A stretch of 43,466 nt of DNA, taken from positions 1-43,466 of the forward strand of contig CAZLQD010000026.1 of NCBI GenBank assembly GCA_964561605.1. Direction: 5' to 3'. Positions 32,268 through 41,757 of this stretch are shown piece by piece; position 1 is the first letter of the stretch, and each line of letters starts with the position of its first letter. The DNA comes from JALUZX01 sp964561605. Its GTDB lineage: Bacteria; Planctomycetota; UBA1135; JALUZX01. The notes beneath the pieces were generated by a model that saw nothing but the letters and a program-made list of their open reading frames with translations, had not been told where the DNA came from and ran no database searches. The position numbers and the translations under genes are program-made.

Positions 32268-34709
32268 GTGAGAACCCTCTTTTCCTTCCCCCGCCTCTTC
32301 TGGTTTCTCCCGGTCCTGGTTCTCCTCCTCCCTTCTCCCGCCCGGGCCCTGCGCCCTCCGGCGAGGAGGGTGCTTCGCCGGGAGAACTGGAAGACCGGAA
32401 AGAACCTCCTCCGCCCCGGCCTTTGGAGGTTCCGGAAGGGAGGCAAGAAGGTGGAGGATGGCTCCTTCCTCCTGGACAACGGAAAGGATTCCCGGGTCCG
32501 GCGGGGCATATCCCAGACGGTGATCCTGAACCAGCAGGTCCCCCTGCCGATCGTCGCCTCGGTCTGGAGCAAGTGCAGGGATGTGAGCGGCGGGCCGGAC
32601 CGGAACTACTCCCTCTACCTGGATCTGGTCTACCGGGACGGGACCCCCCTCTGGGGGCGGGTCACCCCCTTCGACACGGGAACCCACGGCTGGCAGGAGA
32701 AGACCGTCATGATCTTCCCCGTCAAGCCGGTCCGGCAGGTCACGGTGAACCTCCTCCTCCGGCGGCACTCGGGCAAGGCCTGGTTCCGGGAGGCGACCCT
32801 GAAGGAGTTGAAACCCCCTGGTAAGTATATCCTCTTCGACGGCCTTCCCGCAGTCTCCGCCGGGCCCGGAAAGGAAGGCTTCTTTCTGAGGGACGCGGGA
32901 GAGGACTCGGACATCTTCTCCTTCCGGGGCGGAAGGGCCCTGGGCGTCCGCCTCGCCGTGGAGGAGAGGCGGAGAAAGGGGATCCGCTTCTTCCGGGTCT
33001 CCCTGAAGGAGGAGACGGGAAAGGACCGGGCCGTAACTTTGTATTTCCTCCTTCCCCTTCCTCCGGGAAAGGCGGTCTGGCTCCAGGGACCGGGGGAAAG
33101 GCGTCCCCTCGAGGGATTGGGGGACCTCGGTTCCTTTTCCTCCTTCCCTGCCGGGGGGAACGGGAGGCTCTCCCGGTGGCCCTTCGGGGCGGTGATCTCC
33201 CGCCGGAGGGGCCTGGCCCTTGGCCTGGACCCGGGCTTCCCCGCCTTCTTCCGGGTCTCGGCCAACGCCGGGACGAGAGAGCTCTACCTGGCCTTCGACC
33301 TGGGATTCACGAAGGAGCACCCCGGGGCGGAACTCCGGTTCTGCCTATTCACCTTCGACCCGGAATGGGGATTCCGCTCCGCCTTGAAGGCCTACTACGG
33401 GATCTACCCCCGCGCCTTCCGCTGCAGGACCCCCGAGCAGGGACTCTGGATGCCCTTCGCCCGGATCAGCAAGGTGAAGGGCTGGCGGGATTTCGGCTTC
33501 AAGTTCAAGGAAGGGACGGGCGAGACGGCCTGGGACGAGGCCCACGGAATCCTGACCTTCCGCTACACCGAGCCCATGACCTGGTGGATGCCCTTGCCCA
33601 AGAACCTTCCCCGCACCAGGGAGGCCGCCCTGGCCGAGGCCCGCAGGCTCGCCGCCCGGGGGAGGGGAAGGCTGAGCCTCCGGGCCAGGGCCCTCTTCAC
33701 CAGCGGTTTCCACGACGAGGCCGGCCGCATCCCCCTTCGCTTTCGGAACGAGCCCTGGTGCAACGGCGCCGTTTGGAGCATGAACGACATGCCGGGAATC
33801 CGCGGGGAGGTTACCGCCTTCTCCCTCCACTGGAACGCCCGGATCCGCAAGAAATACTATGAGAGGGATTCCGGGCCGCGGCTGGACGGAGAGTACGTGG
33901 ATTCCAGCGAGGGGTGGGTCACGGACGTCCTCGACTTCAGGCGGGACCACTTCGCAGCGGCGGCCACGCCCCTGACCTTCTCCCTGGAGAGCCGCCGGCC
34001 CGCGATCTTCCGGGGACTCGTGGCCTTCGAGTACGTCCGGGCACTCTCGAAGTACGTCCACTCCCGGAAAAGGCTCATGATGGCCAACGCCACCCCTTCA
34101 CGGCTTTTCTGGCTCGCCCCCCTCCTGGACGTGATGGGAACGGAGACCAACTGGCACAGGGGCGGCCGATGGACCCCCATGACGAGGGAGCGCCTCCTCT
34201 ACAGGCGGGGCATGTGCGGCCCCAAGCCCTACTGCTTCCTCATGAACACCCGCTTCGAGGATTTCTCCAAGGAGCTGGTGGAGAAATACATGAAGCGGGC
34301 CGTGGCCTTCGGGATGTTTCCCGGGTTCTTCAGCGCCGACGCCTCGACGGGGCACTACTTCACCAGGCCCGAGCTCTACGGGAGGGACAGGCCTCTCTTC
34401 AAGAAATACGTCCCCTTGTGCAAGCTCCTGGCACAGGCCGGCTGGGAGCCCGTCCCCCTGGCCCGAACCACCGACCCGGATCTCCAGGTGGAACGATTCG
34501 GGAAGAGGTATCTCACGGTCTTCAACTTCTCGGAGAAGAAGACCATCTCGGGCAAGGTGGAGATCTTCCTGGAAACAGAAAGGTCGGCCAGGGAACTCCT
34601 TTCGGGCAGGGAGATTCCCCTCCGGGGGAAGGGCCGGGGAAAGGCCTTCCTGGAGATCCGCCTGGCCCCGGAGGACCTGGCCGTCCTGGACCTCCGCCCG
34701 GAGAGGTAG
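32268..34709 (+). CDS. Secreted glycoside-hydrolase-like protein, family unclear
   Basis: The protein has 813 residues. GTG 32268 follows GGGAGG with an 8-base gap and gives a signal peptide (MRTLFSFPRLFWFLPVLVLL). Residues about 40-190 look like a galactose-binding/carbohydrate-binding beta-sandwich (NWKTGKNLLRPGLWRF, RHSGKAWFREATLKEL). The centre and C-terminus resemble a TIM-barrel glycosidase, with an acidic strand end LDGEYVDSSEGWV near residue 540 and the later VMGTETNWHRGG. A small beta domain closes the protein. The acidic residues in DGEYVDSSE are candidate catalytic groups, but I cannot name a CAZy family. It is followed 35 bp later by another secreted protein on the same strand. 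Confidence 0.65.
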   Translation: MRTLFSFPRLFWFLPVLVLLLPSPARALRPPARRVLRRENWKTGKNLLRPGLWRFRKGGKKVEDGSFLLDNGKDSRVRRGISQTVILNQQVPLPIVASVWSKCRDVSGGPDRNYSLYLDLVYRDGTPLWGRVTPFDTGTHGWQEKTVMIFPVKPVRQVTVNLLLRRHSGKAWFREATLKELKPPGKYILFDGLPAVSAGPGKEGFFLRDAGEDSDIFSFRGGRALGVRLAVEERRRKGIRFFRVSLKEETGKDRAVTLYFLLPLPPGKAVWLQGPGERRPLEGLGDLGSFSSFPAGGNGRLSRWPFGAVISRRRGLALGLDPGFPAFFRVSANAGTRELYLAFDLGFTKEHPGAELRFCLFTFDPEWGFRSALKAYYGIYPRAFRCRTPEQGLWMPFARISKVKGWRDFGFKFKEGTGETAWDEAHGILTFRYTEPMTWWMPLPKNLPRTREAALAEARRLAARGRGRLSLRARALFTSGFHDEAGRIPLRFRNEPWCNGAVWSMNDMPGIRGEVTAFSLHWNARIRKKYYERDSGPRLDGEYVDSSEGWVTDVLDFRRDHFAAAATPLTFSLESRRPAIFRGLVAFEYVRALSKYVHSRKRLMMANATPSRLFWLAPLLDVMGTETNWHRGGRWTPMTRERLLYRRGMCGPKPYCFLMNTRFEDFSKELVEKYMKRAVAFGMFPGFFSADASTGHYFTRPELYGRDRPLFKKYVPLCKLLAQAGWEPVPLARTTDPDLQVERFGKRYLTVFNFSEKKTISGKVEIFLETERSARELLSGREIPLRGKGRGKAFLEIRLAPEDLAVLDLRPER

Positions 34710-34744
34710 GATTCCCGGCGCCTGCCGGAGAGAAGCGAGCCGCC

Positions 34745-37138
34745 ATGAAAAACGAAGGTTTCCTCTTCTTCTTCTGGTCGATTTTCTTCGTCGCACCGGC
34801 GGCCGCCCAAGGCCGGCCCCTCTTGGAGGAGATCCGCACCGGGGAGGGCCGCCTCAGGGCCGTGGCGGGGGAAGGGGGAACCCTGAAATCCTTCAGCCCG
34901 GCCTTCCGGGACGGGCAGGTCTCCGTGCCCATGAGGAAAGACCGGTTCGCCGGGCCCGCCTTTCCAGGCGTGAAACTCAGGCGGGCGGGCCCGGGCCTCT
35001 TCCAGGGGAGGAAAGGAGGGGTTCTCTATTCCCTGAGGTACCGGCCCAAGGCGGGAGGCCTCCTGATCACGGCGGTCCTGGAGAATAAGGGGAAAGAGAC
35101 CTTTTCTCCTCTTTCGGCGGGCCTTCGCCTGGGGATCGACACGTGGATGGACCGGTTCCCCCGCTGGAACGCCCAGTTCTTCCCCACCTTCTTCCGTTGC
35201 GAGAGGACCCATTTCCTGGGCTATTTCATGACCCCCGAGGGCAGGATCCTGGGCGTCACTTCCACCGACCCCGTCGCCTCCTACACCATCGAGTACGACC
35301 AGAGGATGTATTCCCATTACATCCATACCGTAACCCTGGATCTCCTCCACGCCCGGCCCCTTCCCCCCCACCACCCCGATCTCTCTTCCCTGGCCCCGGG
35401 AGAGCGCCGGGCCTGGCGGATCCTCCTCGCCCCGATCGACCGCTTCGAAGAAATCCCCGCCGTCCTCTCCAGGAGGTGCGACGCCCCCTTCGTCGTGCTG
35501 GACCGGTATACCCTGGAGCCGGGCCGGGCCGTGGGGATCACCGTCCACTCCCCAAGACCCGTGACCGTGGAGGTCCGGACCCCCGGAGGAGAGACCCGTT
35601 CCCTCCGGGCCGTCCCGGCCGGGAAAGAGCGCTTCACCGCCCGCTTTTCCGGGACCGCCGCGGGGGGGTACTACCTGGTGACCGCCAAGGGTGGAGCCGG
35701 CAGGTCCGCCGGGGCCCGTTTCTTCGTGCGACCGCCCTGGTCCTGGTATCTCCTCCAGGCGAGGAAGGAGGCCCTGGCCAGGACTCCCAGGGCCGACACA
35801 TCCTCCATCGACGGGTATTCCTGCGAATCCTTCTACGGCCTCTTCGGGTTCTTCCTGGCGCGCAAATATTTCCCTTCAAAAGAATTGGACGAGAAGGGGG
35901 ACCGGATCCTGGAGATCGTCCTCGAGCGCCTCTACAAGAGGGAGGAGGGTTTCCTCTTCAGCGGGAACAAAGAGCGCATCCAGAACACCTCGGCCATGCT
36001 GAGCATGCTGGTGGACCGCTACCAGGCCACGGGAGACCGAGAGAGCCTGGACCTGGCGGAGAAGGCCGCCGCCTTCCTCCTGTCCCGCCAGAGAGAGGAC
36101 GGGGCCTACGGAGGCTACGGGTTCAAGCCCTACACCTCGGTGATCTACCCGGCCAAGTCCTTGATGGAACTCATGGAAGTGGAAGAAACCCTGGCCCGAA
36201 AGGCCCCCGGGTGGGCGAAGCTCCGCCGGGCACACTTCGAATCGGTGCGCCGGGCCATGGACGAACTGGTCCGCCGGGGAAGGAACATCTGCACCGAGGG
36301 GGGCGCCACCTTCGAGGACGGCGCCATCACCTGCAGCGCCGCCCAGCTCGCCCTTTTCGCCCTCCTCCAGGAGGACGATGCCTCGAAGAGGAAATACAGG
36401 GAGGCGGCGGAAAGACTCATGGAGTCCCACCGCTGCCTCTCGCGCCTCCACGACCCCGACACCCGGGCCCGGGGGGCGACCATGCGCTTCTGGGAGGCCT
36501 GGGGGGACATCCACCTGCCCCGGAACATGATGCTCTCCCCCCACGGGTGGTCGGCCTGGAAGACCTACGGCCTCTACTACCTCTACCTCCTCACGGGAAA
36601 GGCGAGGTGGCTCGAGGAGGCCATGGACTCCCTGGGCTCGGGCGTCCAGCTCATGGCCTGGCCCGAAGGGCGCCTGAGATACGCCTTCGTCCCCGACCCC
36701 TACGTTCCGGCCCGGGTCCGGGAAAAGGATCCGAAGAACGTCCTGGGGCGGCTGGTTCCCAGGATCCTCGGGGAATGCTGGCTCCAGGGCGTGGGCGATT
36801 GGTACGGAGGCAGGGGGAAGACCTGGCGGGACAGGGTGGATTGGAAGTGGATGGGCGACGGCACGGCCTTCGAGGTGTTCAAGGCCATGGAGGAGGTCGC
36901 CCTCACCCGGGGGTTCGTGATCGAGGACCGGGACGGACGGATCCGGACCTGGAATTGCCGGGTCCTGGAAAGAGGGGAGGGGCGCCTCCGCCTGGCACCG
37001 GCCGAGGCCGTCGTCACAGGGATCCACCTGAACCTGGCCCACCCTTACACGGTGGAGGTCCAATTCGCGGGAAAGGGCATCGCCCGCCGGAAGTGCCCTC
37101 CCGGAATGCAGTGGATCGGGGCCGGCCGGAGCCGTTGA
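34745..37138 (+). CDS. Secreted alpha/alpha-toroid protein, possible glycan-active enzyme
   Basis: The protein has 797 residues with a signal peptide (NEGFLFFFWSIFFVAPAAAQ). Residues about 25-250 are beta-rich. About 252-325 read as an immunoglobulin/FN3-like domain (LDRYTLEPGRAVGITVHSPR to GGYYLVTAKGG). From about 331 to the end are paired helices with SSIDGYSCESFYGLFGFFLA, LDLAEKAAAFLLSRQREDGA and LYYLYLLTGKARWLEEAMDS, the pattern of (alpha/alpha)6-toroid glycosidases and polysaccharide lyases. ATG 34745 is chosen from the signal peptide; the longer frame overlaps the preceding gene. It is probably co-transcribed with the glycosidase-like gene upstream. Substrate and catalytic residues are not identified. 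Confidence 0.65.
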   Translation: MKNEGFLFFFWSIFFVAPAAAQGRPLLEEIRTGEGRLRAVAGEGGTLKSFSPAFRDGQVSVPMRKDRFAGPAFPGVKLRRAGPGLFQGRKGGVLYSLRYRPKAGGLLITAVLENKGKETFSPLSAGLRLGIDTWMDRFPRWNAQFFPTFFRCERTHFLGYFMTPEGRILGVTSTDPVASYTIEYDQRMYSHYIHTVTLDLLHARPLPPHHPDLSSLAPGERRAWRILLAPIDRFEEIPAVLSRRCDAPFVVLDRYTLEPGRAVGITVHSPRPVTVEVRTPGGETRSLRAVPAGKERFTARFSGTAAGGYYLVTAKGGAGRSAGARFFVRPPWSWYLLQARKEALARTPRADTSSIDGYSCESFYGLFGFFLARKYFPSKELDEKGDRILEIVLERLYKREEGFLFSGNKERIQNTSAMLSMLVDRYQATGDRESLDLAEKAAAFLLSRQREDGAYGGYGFKPYTSVIYPAKSLMELMEVEETLARKAPGWAKLRRAHFESVRRAMDELVRRGRNICTEGGATFEDGAITCSAAQLALFALLQEDDASKRKYREAAERLMESHRCLSRLHDPDTRARGATMRFWEAWGDIHLPRNMMLSPHGWSAWKTYGLYYLYLLTGKARWLEEAMDSLGSGVQLMAWPEGRLRYAFVPDPYVPARVREKDPKNVLGRLVPRILGECWLQGVGDWYGGRGKTWRDRVDWKWMGDGTAFEVFKAMEEVALTRGFVIEDRDGRIRTWNCRVLERGEGRLRLAPAEAVVTGIHLNLAHPYTVEVQFAGKGIARRKCPPGMQWIGAGRSR

Positions 37139-37195
37139 AAATCTCGGTTCTCTTCCGGCCCGGCGGGGCGCCCAGCCGGCTCGGGAATTGGAGGG

Positions 37196-40100
37196 TCAGA
37201 AGAGGAGCTTTTCCAGGAGGACCCGGCAGGCCGGATTGATCAGCCTTCCCGAGAGGTCGGCCCGCCAGAGGATCCACCGGCCTTCGCCGTCGGCGGCCTC
37301 GGCCACGACGGGCCGGCCCCGGGAGGTGAGGACGGGGCGGAACCCCTCCGCCCGGAAGGGGACGAACCGGTGTTGGACCGGGGCATTCGCCCTTCGGGAA
37401 TACCAGAACTTGAAATCCGTGTACTTCGTGCCGGCCAGGGCCGGGTGTCCCGGAGACCTGGCCAGGAACCAGTAGCCCTCCCTCTTCCCATCGGACCGGA
37501 CCGGGAAGGGGCCGATCCGGGCCGGGCCGTTCTTTCCTTCCGGAAGGGAGGCCAGGACGAGGCACCGCCCTCCCCCCTGGACGGCCCGGTCCAATTCGGC
37601 CCTATGGGCGTCGTAGGCGCCGTAGTCCGTCACCACTGCGAGGGATCCGGGTGTGATCCTTCCTTCCGTGACCGGCTGGAGGTCGAAGGCCCGGGCCAGG
37701 TCCTCCACGGCGGGAGTCACCTTCCCGAGAACGTGTAGGGCCTTCCCTCCTCCCTCGGCGGCCGGGGCCGGATAGAGGTCCAGGACCCGGGATGTCTCGT
37801 GGAGGAGCCTTCCCGTGGATTTCTCGAAAAGGGCGAGGCGGACCGTGAAGGTGGCCCGCTTCCGGGTCACCGGCGCCTGGGCGGGGATGTATCCCTGGAA
37901 CCGGCTCCCTTCCGAGATCGAGGGTAGGACGGCCGGAGCCCTTCCCGAGGAGAGGATCTTCCCCCCCATCTCCACCTGGAAGCGGAGTTCGCATTCCGGT
38001 TTGGAATGGGTGTCGTTGCAGATCCAGACCTCGAACTTCCACGTCTCGCCGGAGAAGAAGGCGAACCTGTCCGTCCTGAGCTGGACCGAGAGGGGCGTCA
38101 GGGCGTCGCGGTAGACGTACCAGGCGGGCTTTGGGCGGCGCTCGGTGTCGACCAGGGTCTTCAACCACCCGTTGGGCCAGGCGTCGATGAAGAGGTGGAC
38201 GGCGAAGGTGTTCATACGTGACATGCGCCGGAAGGCCTCGGCCACCATGCGCACCCCCCAGGCCTGGTGCTCCCTGCTGAGGCGGACCCAGTCGGCCATC
38301 TTCCGGCGCCCCTCGAACCACTTCCAGTAGAACCGGCCCGTCTGGCTGTCCTTGTGGGCCGTCCGGATGAGGGCCGGGGTCCAGTCGTTTTCAGGATTCC
38401 GGTCCTCGGGAAGCCACTGGTCGGGGTAGCGCCTCAGCATGAGGTCCACCGTGTCCAGCCCCTCCGCGCCGAATTCCCCGCACCCGTACATCCAGCCCTT
38501 CTTGACCTTCACCCAGCCGCCTTGGTGGAGCCAGCCCAGGTCGCAGGCGTGGTTGTGGTACCAGATGTTGTAGCAGTGGTCGTCGGGGAGGCCCTTGTTG
38601 GGGCCCTGGTAGTCGCCGTCCACGTACTTGACGGCCCGGTCGGGGTTTTCGTGGCGGACAACGATCTCCGCGGCGTCGAAGAAATGTTCATATTCGGCTC
38701 TGCTGATGGCATGGGGTTTTTCCCCGGCCATGGACTCGTTCATGAAGGTGATGAGGGCCACCGAGGGATGGCTCCTGAGGAGGCGTTCCATCCGGCCGGC
38801 CTGGCGGAGGGCCTGGGAGAACTGTTTCTGGTTGAGGTAGGCGAAGAGGGGAAGGTCGGACTGCATCATCATCCCGACCCGGTCGGCGTAGTCGTAGACC
38901 TCGGCCTGGAGGGACCGCTGGGTGGTCCGGATGAAGTTCATGTGGGTGAGCTTCGCCAGGAGCAGGTCGTCCACGAGCCGGTCCCAGTCGTGGGCCATCA
39001 CGTCCCTTTGGAGGAACCCCATGGTGTTGGCCCCCCTCAAGCGGATCTCCTTGCCGTTGAGGTACATCCTTCCCTTGGGCCTGGACGTGGTGGAGATGAC
39101 GAAGGAGCGCATTCCGAACTGCCTTTCCATGGAGTCCAGGATCTTCCCTGTCGAAGGGTCGAGGAGCTCGACCCTGGCCAGGTAGAGCCAGGGCTCCTCG
39201 GGGGTCCAGAGGCGGAGCTTCTCCCCGGGGATGGGGATCCTCGTCTTGTAGAGGCACCTCCCACCCACGACCCGGACGGTCCTGGGAAGGTCCTTCACTA
39301 CGACGCCCCGGAAGTTCCGGCCGAAGACGGAGAGCCTCAACTGGAAGGTCCCGGCCCGGTTTCCGTCGGGCAGGTCCAGTTCGGTCCGGACCTCTACGGC
39401 GCCCCTCTCCACGAGGGGACGGGGGAAGACGTCGGCGATGGATACGAAGCTACGTGTCTCGAAATAGAGATCCTGGTAGAGGCCGAAACCGGCGGGGCAG
39501 CAGTTCCATCCCTCCATGGGGTCGTCCCAGCCTGGGGAGTTGCTGGCGGCGATCTTGTTCCCCCAGCGGCGCACCCAATCCTCCGAGCCCAGCATGGAGT
39601 AGTCGTTCCGGAGCCGGACCAGGAGGACGTTCTTTCCCGGGCGGCAGTAGGGTTTCACTTCGAATTCGAAAGGATCCAGCATGCCCTCGTGGTGGCCCAC
39701 GTGGTGGCCGTTGATGTAGGCGTCGCAGTAATAGTCGGCGCCCTTGAAGTGGAGGACCAGCCTGTCGGCCCGTAGCATCTCTCCAGGCAGGTCCACTTCG
39801 GACCTGTACCAGGCCGTGGCCGGCCCCTGGGGGCCGTGGTAGTAGGGAATGTCCACCCACTTCCACTTCCCCCCTCCTTTCAGGGTGTGGCCGAAATCGG
39901 ACCTGTCCCGGCCGGTCTCCATTCGGAACTGCATCCTCCGTATTCCCAGGCGCCGCCGGACCGCCTCCCCCCTGGGGGCGAGGTTCCGGAGGAAAGGTTC
40001 GTACCGGGCACGGAGATCCGCCAGGGCGGCCTTCACCTCCTGGAAGGTGTCCAGCTTGTCCTGGGGCCGGAAGGCACTCTTCCCGTCGAAGGAGAAGACC

Positions 40101-40264
40101 GGCCCCCGGGGGAGCCTGGGGGGCCGGATCCTTTCCTGGGGGAAGCCGCACCTCCGCTCGAACTTCTTGGAGGCGATGGACTGGTAGAAATCCTCTTGGG
40201 CCTCGCCCGGCCTGGAGGAAAGGAGGAAGGAAACCACAAGGAGGGGAAGGAAGAATCTCTTCAT
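37196..40264 (-). CDS. Secreted glycoside hydrolase family 2 protein
   Basis: The protein has 1022 residues with a signal peptide (MKRFFLPLLVVSFLLSSRPG). The GH2 order is clear: sugar-binding jelly roll (WYRSEVDLPGEMLRADRLVL, ADYYCDAYINGHHVGHHEGM), immunoglobulin-like domain, then the TIM barrel beginning FVISTTSRPKGRMYLNGKEI. The acid/base is in HPSVALITFMNES (Glu510 of the NE pair) and the nucleophile is probably Glu597 in GCGEFGAEG. Members are beta-galactosidases, glucuronidases and mannosidases; the substrate here cannot be read. The C-terminal 350 residues form extra beta domains. ATG 40264 is set by the signal peptide. The gene lies 94 bp after the glpT-like gene on the same strand and converges with the toroid gene (57-bp gap). 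Confidence 0.88.
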   Translation of the reverse strand: MKRFFLPLLVVSFLLSSRPGEAQEDFYQSIASKKFERRCGFPQERIRPPRLPRGPVFSFDGKSAFRPQDKLDTFQEVKAALADLRARYEPFLRNLAPRGEAVRRRLGIRRMQFRMETGRDRSDFGHTLKGGGKWKWVDIPYYHGPQGPATAWYRSEVDLPGEMLRADRLVLHFKGADYYCDAYINGHHVGHHEGMLDPFEFEVKPYCRPGKNVLLVRLRNDYSMLGSEDWVRRWGNKIAASNSPGWDDPMEGWNCCPAGFGLYQDLYFETRSFVSIADVFPRPLVERGAVEVRTELDLPDGNRAGTFQLRLSVFGRNFRGVVVKDLPRTVRVVGGRCLYKTRIPIPGEKLRLWTPEEPWLYLARVELLDPSTGKILDSMERQFGMRSFVISTTSRPKGRMYLNGKEIRLRGANTMGFLQRDVMAHDWDRLVDDLLLAKLTHMNFIRTTQRSLQAEVYDYADRVGMMMQSDLPLFAYLNQKQFSQALRQAGRMERLLRSHPSVALITFMNESMAGEKPHAISRAEYEHFFDAAEIVVRHENPDRAVKYVDGDYQGPNKGLPDDHCYNIWYHNHACDLGWLHQGGWVKVKKGWMYGCGEFGAEGLDTVDLMLRRYPDQWLPEDRNPENDWTPALIRTAHKDSQTGRFYWKWFEGRRKMADWVRLSREHQAWGVRMVAEAFRRMSRMNTFAVHLFIDAWPNGWLKTLVDTERRPKPAWYVYRDALTPLSVQLRTDRFAFFSGETWKFEVWICNDTHSKPECELRFQVEMGGKILSSGRAPAVLPSISEGSRFQGYIPAQAPVTRKRATFTVRLALFEKSTGRLLHETSRVLDLYPAPAAEGGGKALHVLGKVTPAVEDLARAFDLQPVTEGRITPGSLAVVTDYGAYDAHRAELDRAVQGGGRCLVLASLPEGKNGPARIGPFPVRSDGKREGYWFLARSPGHPALAGTKYTDFKFWYSRRANAPVQHRFVPFRAEGFRPVLTSRGRPVVAEAADGEGRWILWRADLSGRLINPACRVLLEKLLF

Positions 40265-40316
40265 CGGGACACCAGGGTCGAAAGAGAACAGGTTGCTGCA
40301 GGGGCCGGCAAGTTTC

Positions 40317-40336
40317 CCCTTTCCGCCGGGAAAGGC
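40317..40336. other. Perfect hairpin between glpT-like and GH2 genes
   Basis: CCTTTCC/GGAAAGG (40318-40324 and 40329-40335, GCCG loop) lies in the 94-bp gap, nested in a wider GGGGCC...GGCCCC pair (40301-40306 and 40353-40358). No T-run follows on either strand. It could be a partial terminator or an mRNA-processing stem that sets the relative expression of the genes on each side. Confidence 0.3.
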
Positions 40337-40358
40337 AAAGGGTCGGGCCGGAGGCCCC

Positions 40359-41708
40359 TCAGTCTTCGGGCTCGGCCTTCCATACGAAGAGGGCGCAAAG
40401 CACCGACAGAAGGGCGGCACTCAGCCAGAACATCTTCACCGTGGAGAAGTCGTAGGTCTCGATTCCCGCCGTGGTGGTGTGGTGCGCGCCGATGAGGGAG
40501 CCGCTCACTACGTCCTGGATGCCCGCCCCGGCGTAGCTGGCGATCCCGACGAACCCCAGGGCCGCCCCGGAAGCCTTCTTGGAGGCGATGTCCACTGCCA
40601 TCAGCCCGCCGAGGAAAGTAACCAGGATTCCGATGGCGAAGCCGAAGAGGACCATGCTGGCCGTATCCATCCAGGGGCTCCCGTCCGGATAGTACAGGAA
40701 GAGGGCGATGGCGGTCACATTCAGGATTCCCGCCACGAGAACGGGGATGTTCCTGCTGCTCCGGAAGAACCGGTCCGAGACGAAGCCCGCCAGCATGGTG
40801 CCGGCCACGCCGCTCACGGCGCTCACCGAGACGATGGACCCGGCCTCGAGGCCGGTATAACCTTTCTGGGCCTGGAGAAAATAGATCCCCCAGCTTTCGA
40901 TGCCGTACCGGCTCACGTACATCAAGGCGCTGGCCGAGGCGAGAACCCAGAGAAAAGGATTCTTCAGGACCGCCAATTGGAGTTGCCCCACCGATTTTTC
41001 CCGGGTGGAGGCCCCCACGGGATCGTCCTTGTATTCCGATATGGAAGGCAGGCCTTCGCTTTCGGGAGAATCCCGGAGAAAGAGGGCCACCACCAAGGCG
41101 CCGATCAGACCGATCACTCCGGCGCCGAAGAACCCCCACCGCCATCCGCCCAGGCTCACGAAGAAGGCCACCACCACGAAGGTGATCCCCTTGCCGAGAG
41201 AGTGACTGGCGCTCCAGACACCGTAGAATGTCCCCCTTTCCCGGTTGGAGAACCACCGGGAGAGGGAGACCACAGAGGGAGCGGCTCCCATGGACTGGAA
41301 CCAACCATTCAGGCCCCAGAGCAGGAGGAAGAGCAGGAAAGGAAGCCTGAACCCCAAGGCCAGGTTGAGGAAGGCCGAGCCCAGGAGCCCGGCCGACATG
41401 AAGCGGCGGATGTTGCTCCTGTCGGCGAGAAACCCGTTGGTGAGCTTTCCGACGGCGTAGGTGAAGAACAGGACGGACCCCACCATTCCCACCTGGGAAT
41501 CGTCCAGGACGCCCTGGTCCACCAGGGGTTTCTTGGTCACGCTCAGGCTCAGGCGGCAGACGTAGAAGATACTGTAGCCGATGGTGGCGGAGAGAAAAAC
41601 GGACCGGCGGAACCGGGTGTACTTGTTCCGGATCTCACCCTCATCCAGCCTCGGCCGGGGCTCGAGAGAGGAAAAGAAACGGAGGATCCTCTGGAGGAGG
41701 GTTTTCAT
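40359..41708 (-). CDS. glpT: MFS organophosphate:phosphate antiporter (GlpT/UhpT-like)
   Basis: This 449-residue inner-membrane transporter has about 12 helices. The OPA-family signature is recognisable early in the protein (SATIGYSIFYVCRLSLSVTKK, an Arg in helix 1), followed by QVGMVGSVLFFTYAVGKLTN and FLADRSNIRRFM, the MFS loop motif. The family exchanges glycerol-3-phosphate or hexose phosphates for inorganic phosphate. ATG 41708 is used; GTG 41717, three codons earlier, is possible. It lies 49 bp after a glycerophosphodiester phosphodiesterase gene on the same strand, the same partners as glpT-glpQ of E. coli and B. subtilis, which supports glycerol-3-phosphate as substrate. The exact substrate is inferred. 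Confidence 0.88.
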   Translation of the reverse strand: MKTLLQRILRFFSSLEPRPRLDEGEIRNKYTRFRRSVFLSATIGYSIFYVCRLSLSVTKKPLVDQGVLDDSQVGMVGSVLFFTYAVGKLTNGFLADRSNIRRFMSAGLLGSAFLNLALGFRLPFLLFLLLWGLNGWFQSMGAAPSVVSLSRWFSNRERGTFYGVWSASHSLGKGITFVVVAFFVSLGGWRWGFFGAGVIGLIGALVVALFLRDSPESEGLPSISEYKDDPVGASTREKSVGQLQLAVLKNPFLWVLASASALMYVSRYGIESWGIYFLQAQKGYTGLEAGSIVSVSAVSGVAGTMLAGFVSDRFFRSSRNIPVLVAGILNVTAIALFLYYPDGSPWMDTASMVLFGFAIGILVTFLGGLMAVDIASKKASGAALGFVGIASYAGAGIQDVVSGSLIGAHHTTTAGIETYDFSTVKMFWLSAALLSVLCALFVWKAEPED

Positions 41709-41757
41709 TCTTTCCACCGGGGAGAGAGGGGGAGCCTTCCTGGAAAAGGGCCGGGGG

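Noticed and set aside
34710..34744. Separate promoter for the toroid gene
   Set aside because: The 35-bp gap is too short and has no -10/-35 pair, so co-transcription with the upstream gene is simpler.
37139..37195. Intrinsic terminator between the convergent toroid and GH2 genes
   Set aside because: Short GC stems such as GGCG/CGCC occur, but there is no T-run on either strand and the pairing is poor.
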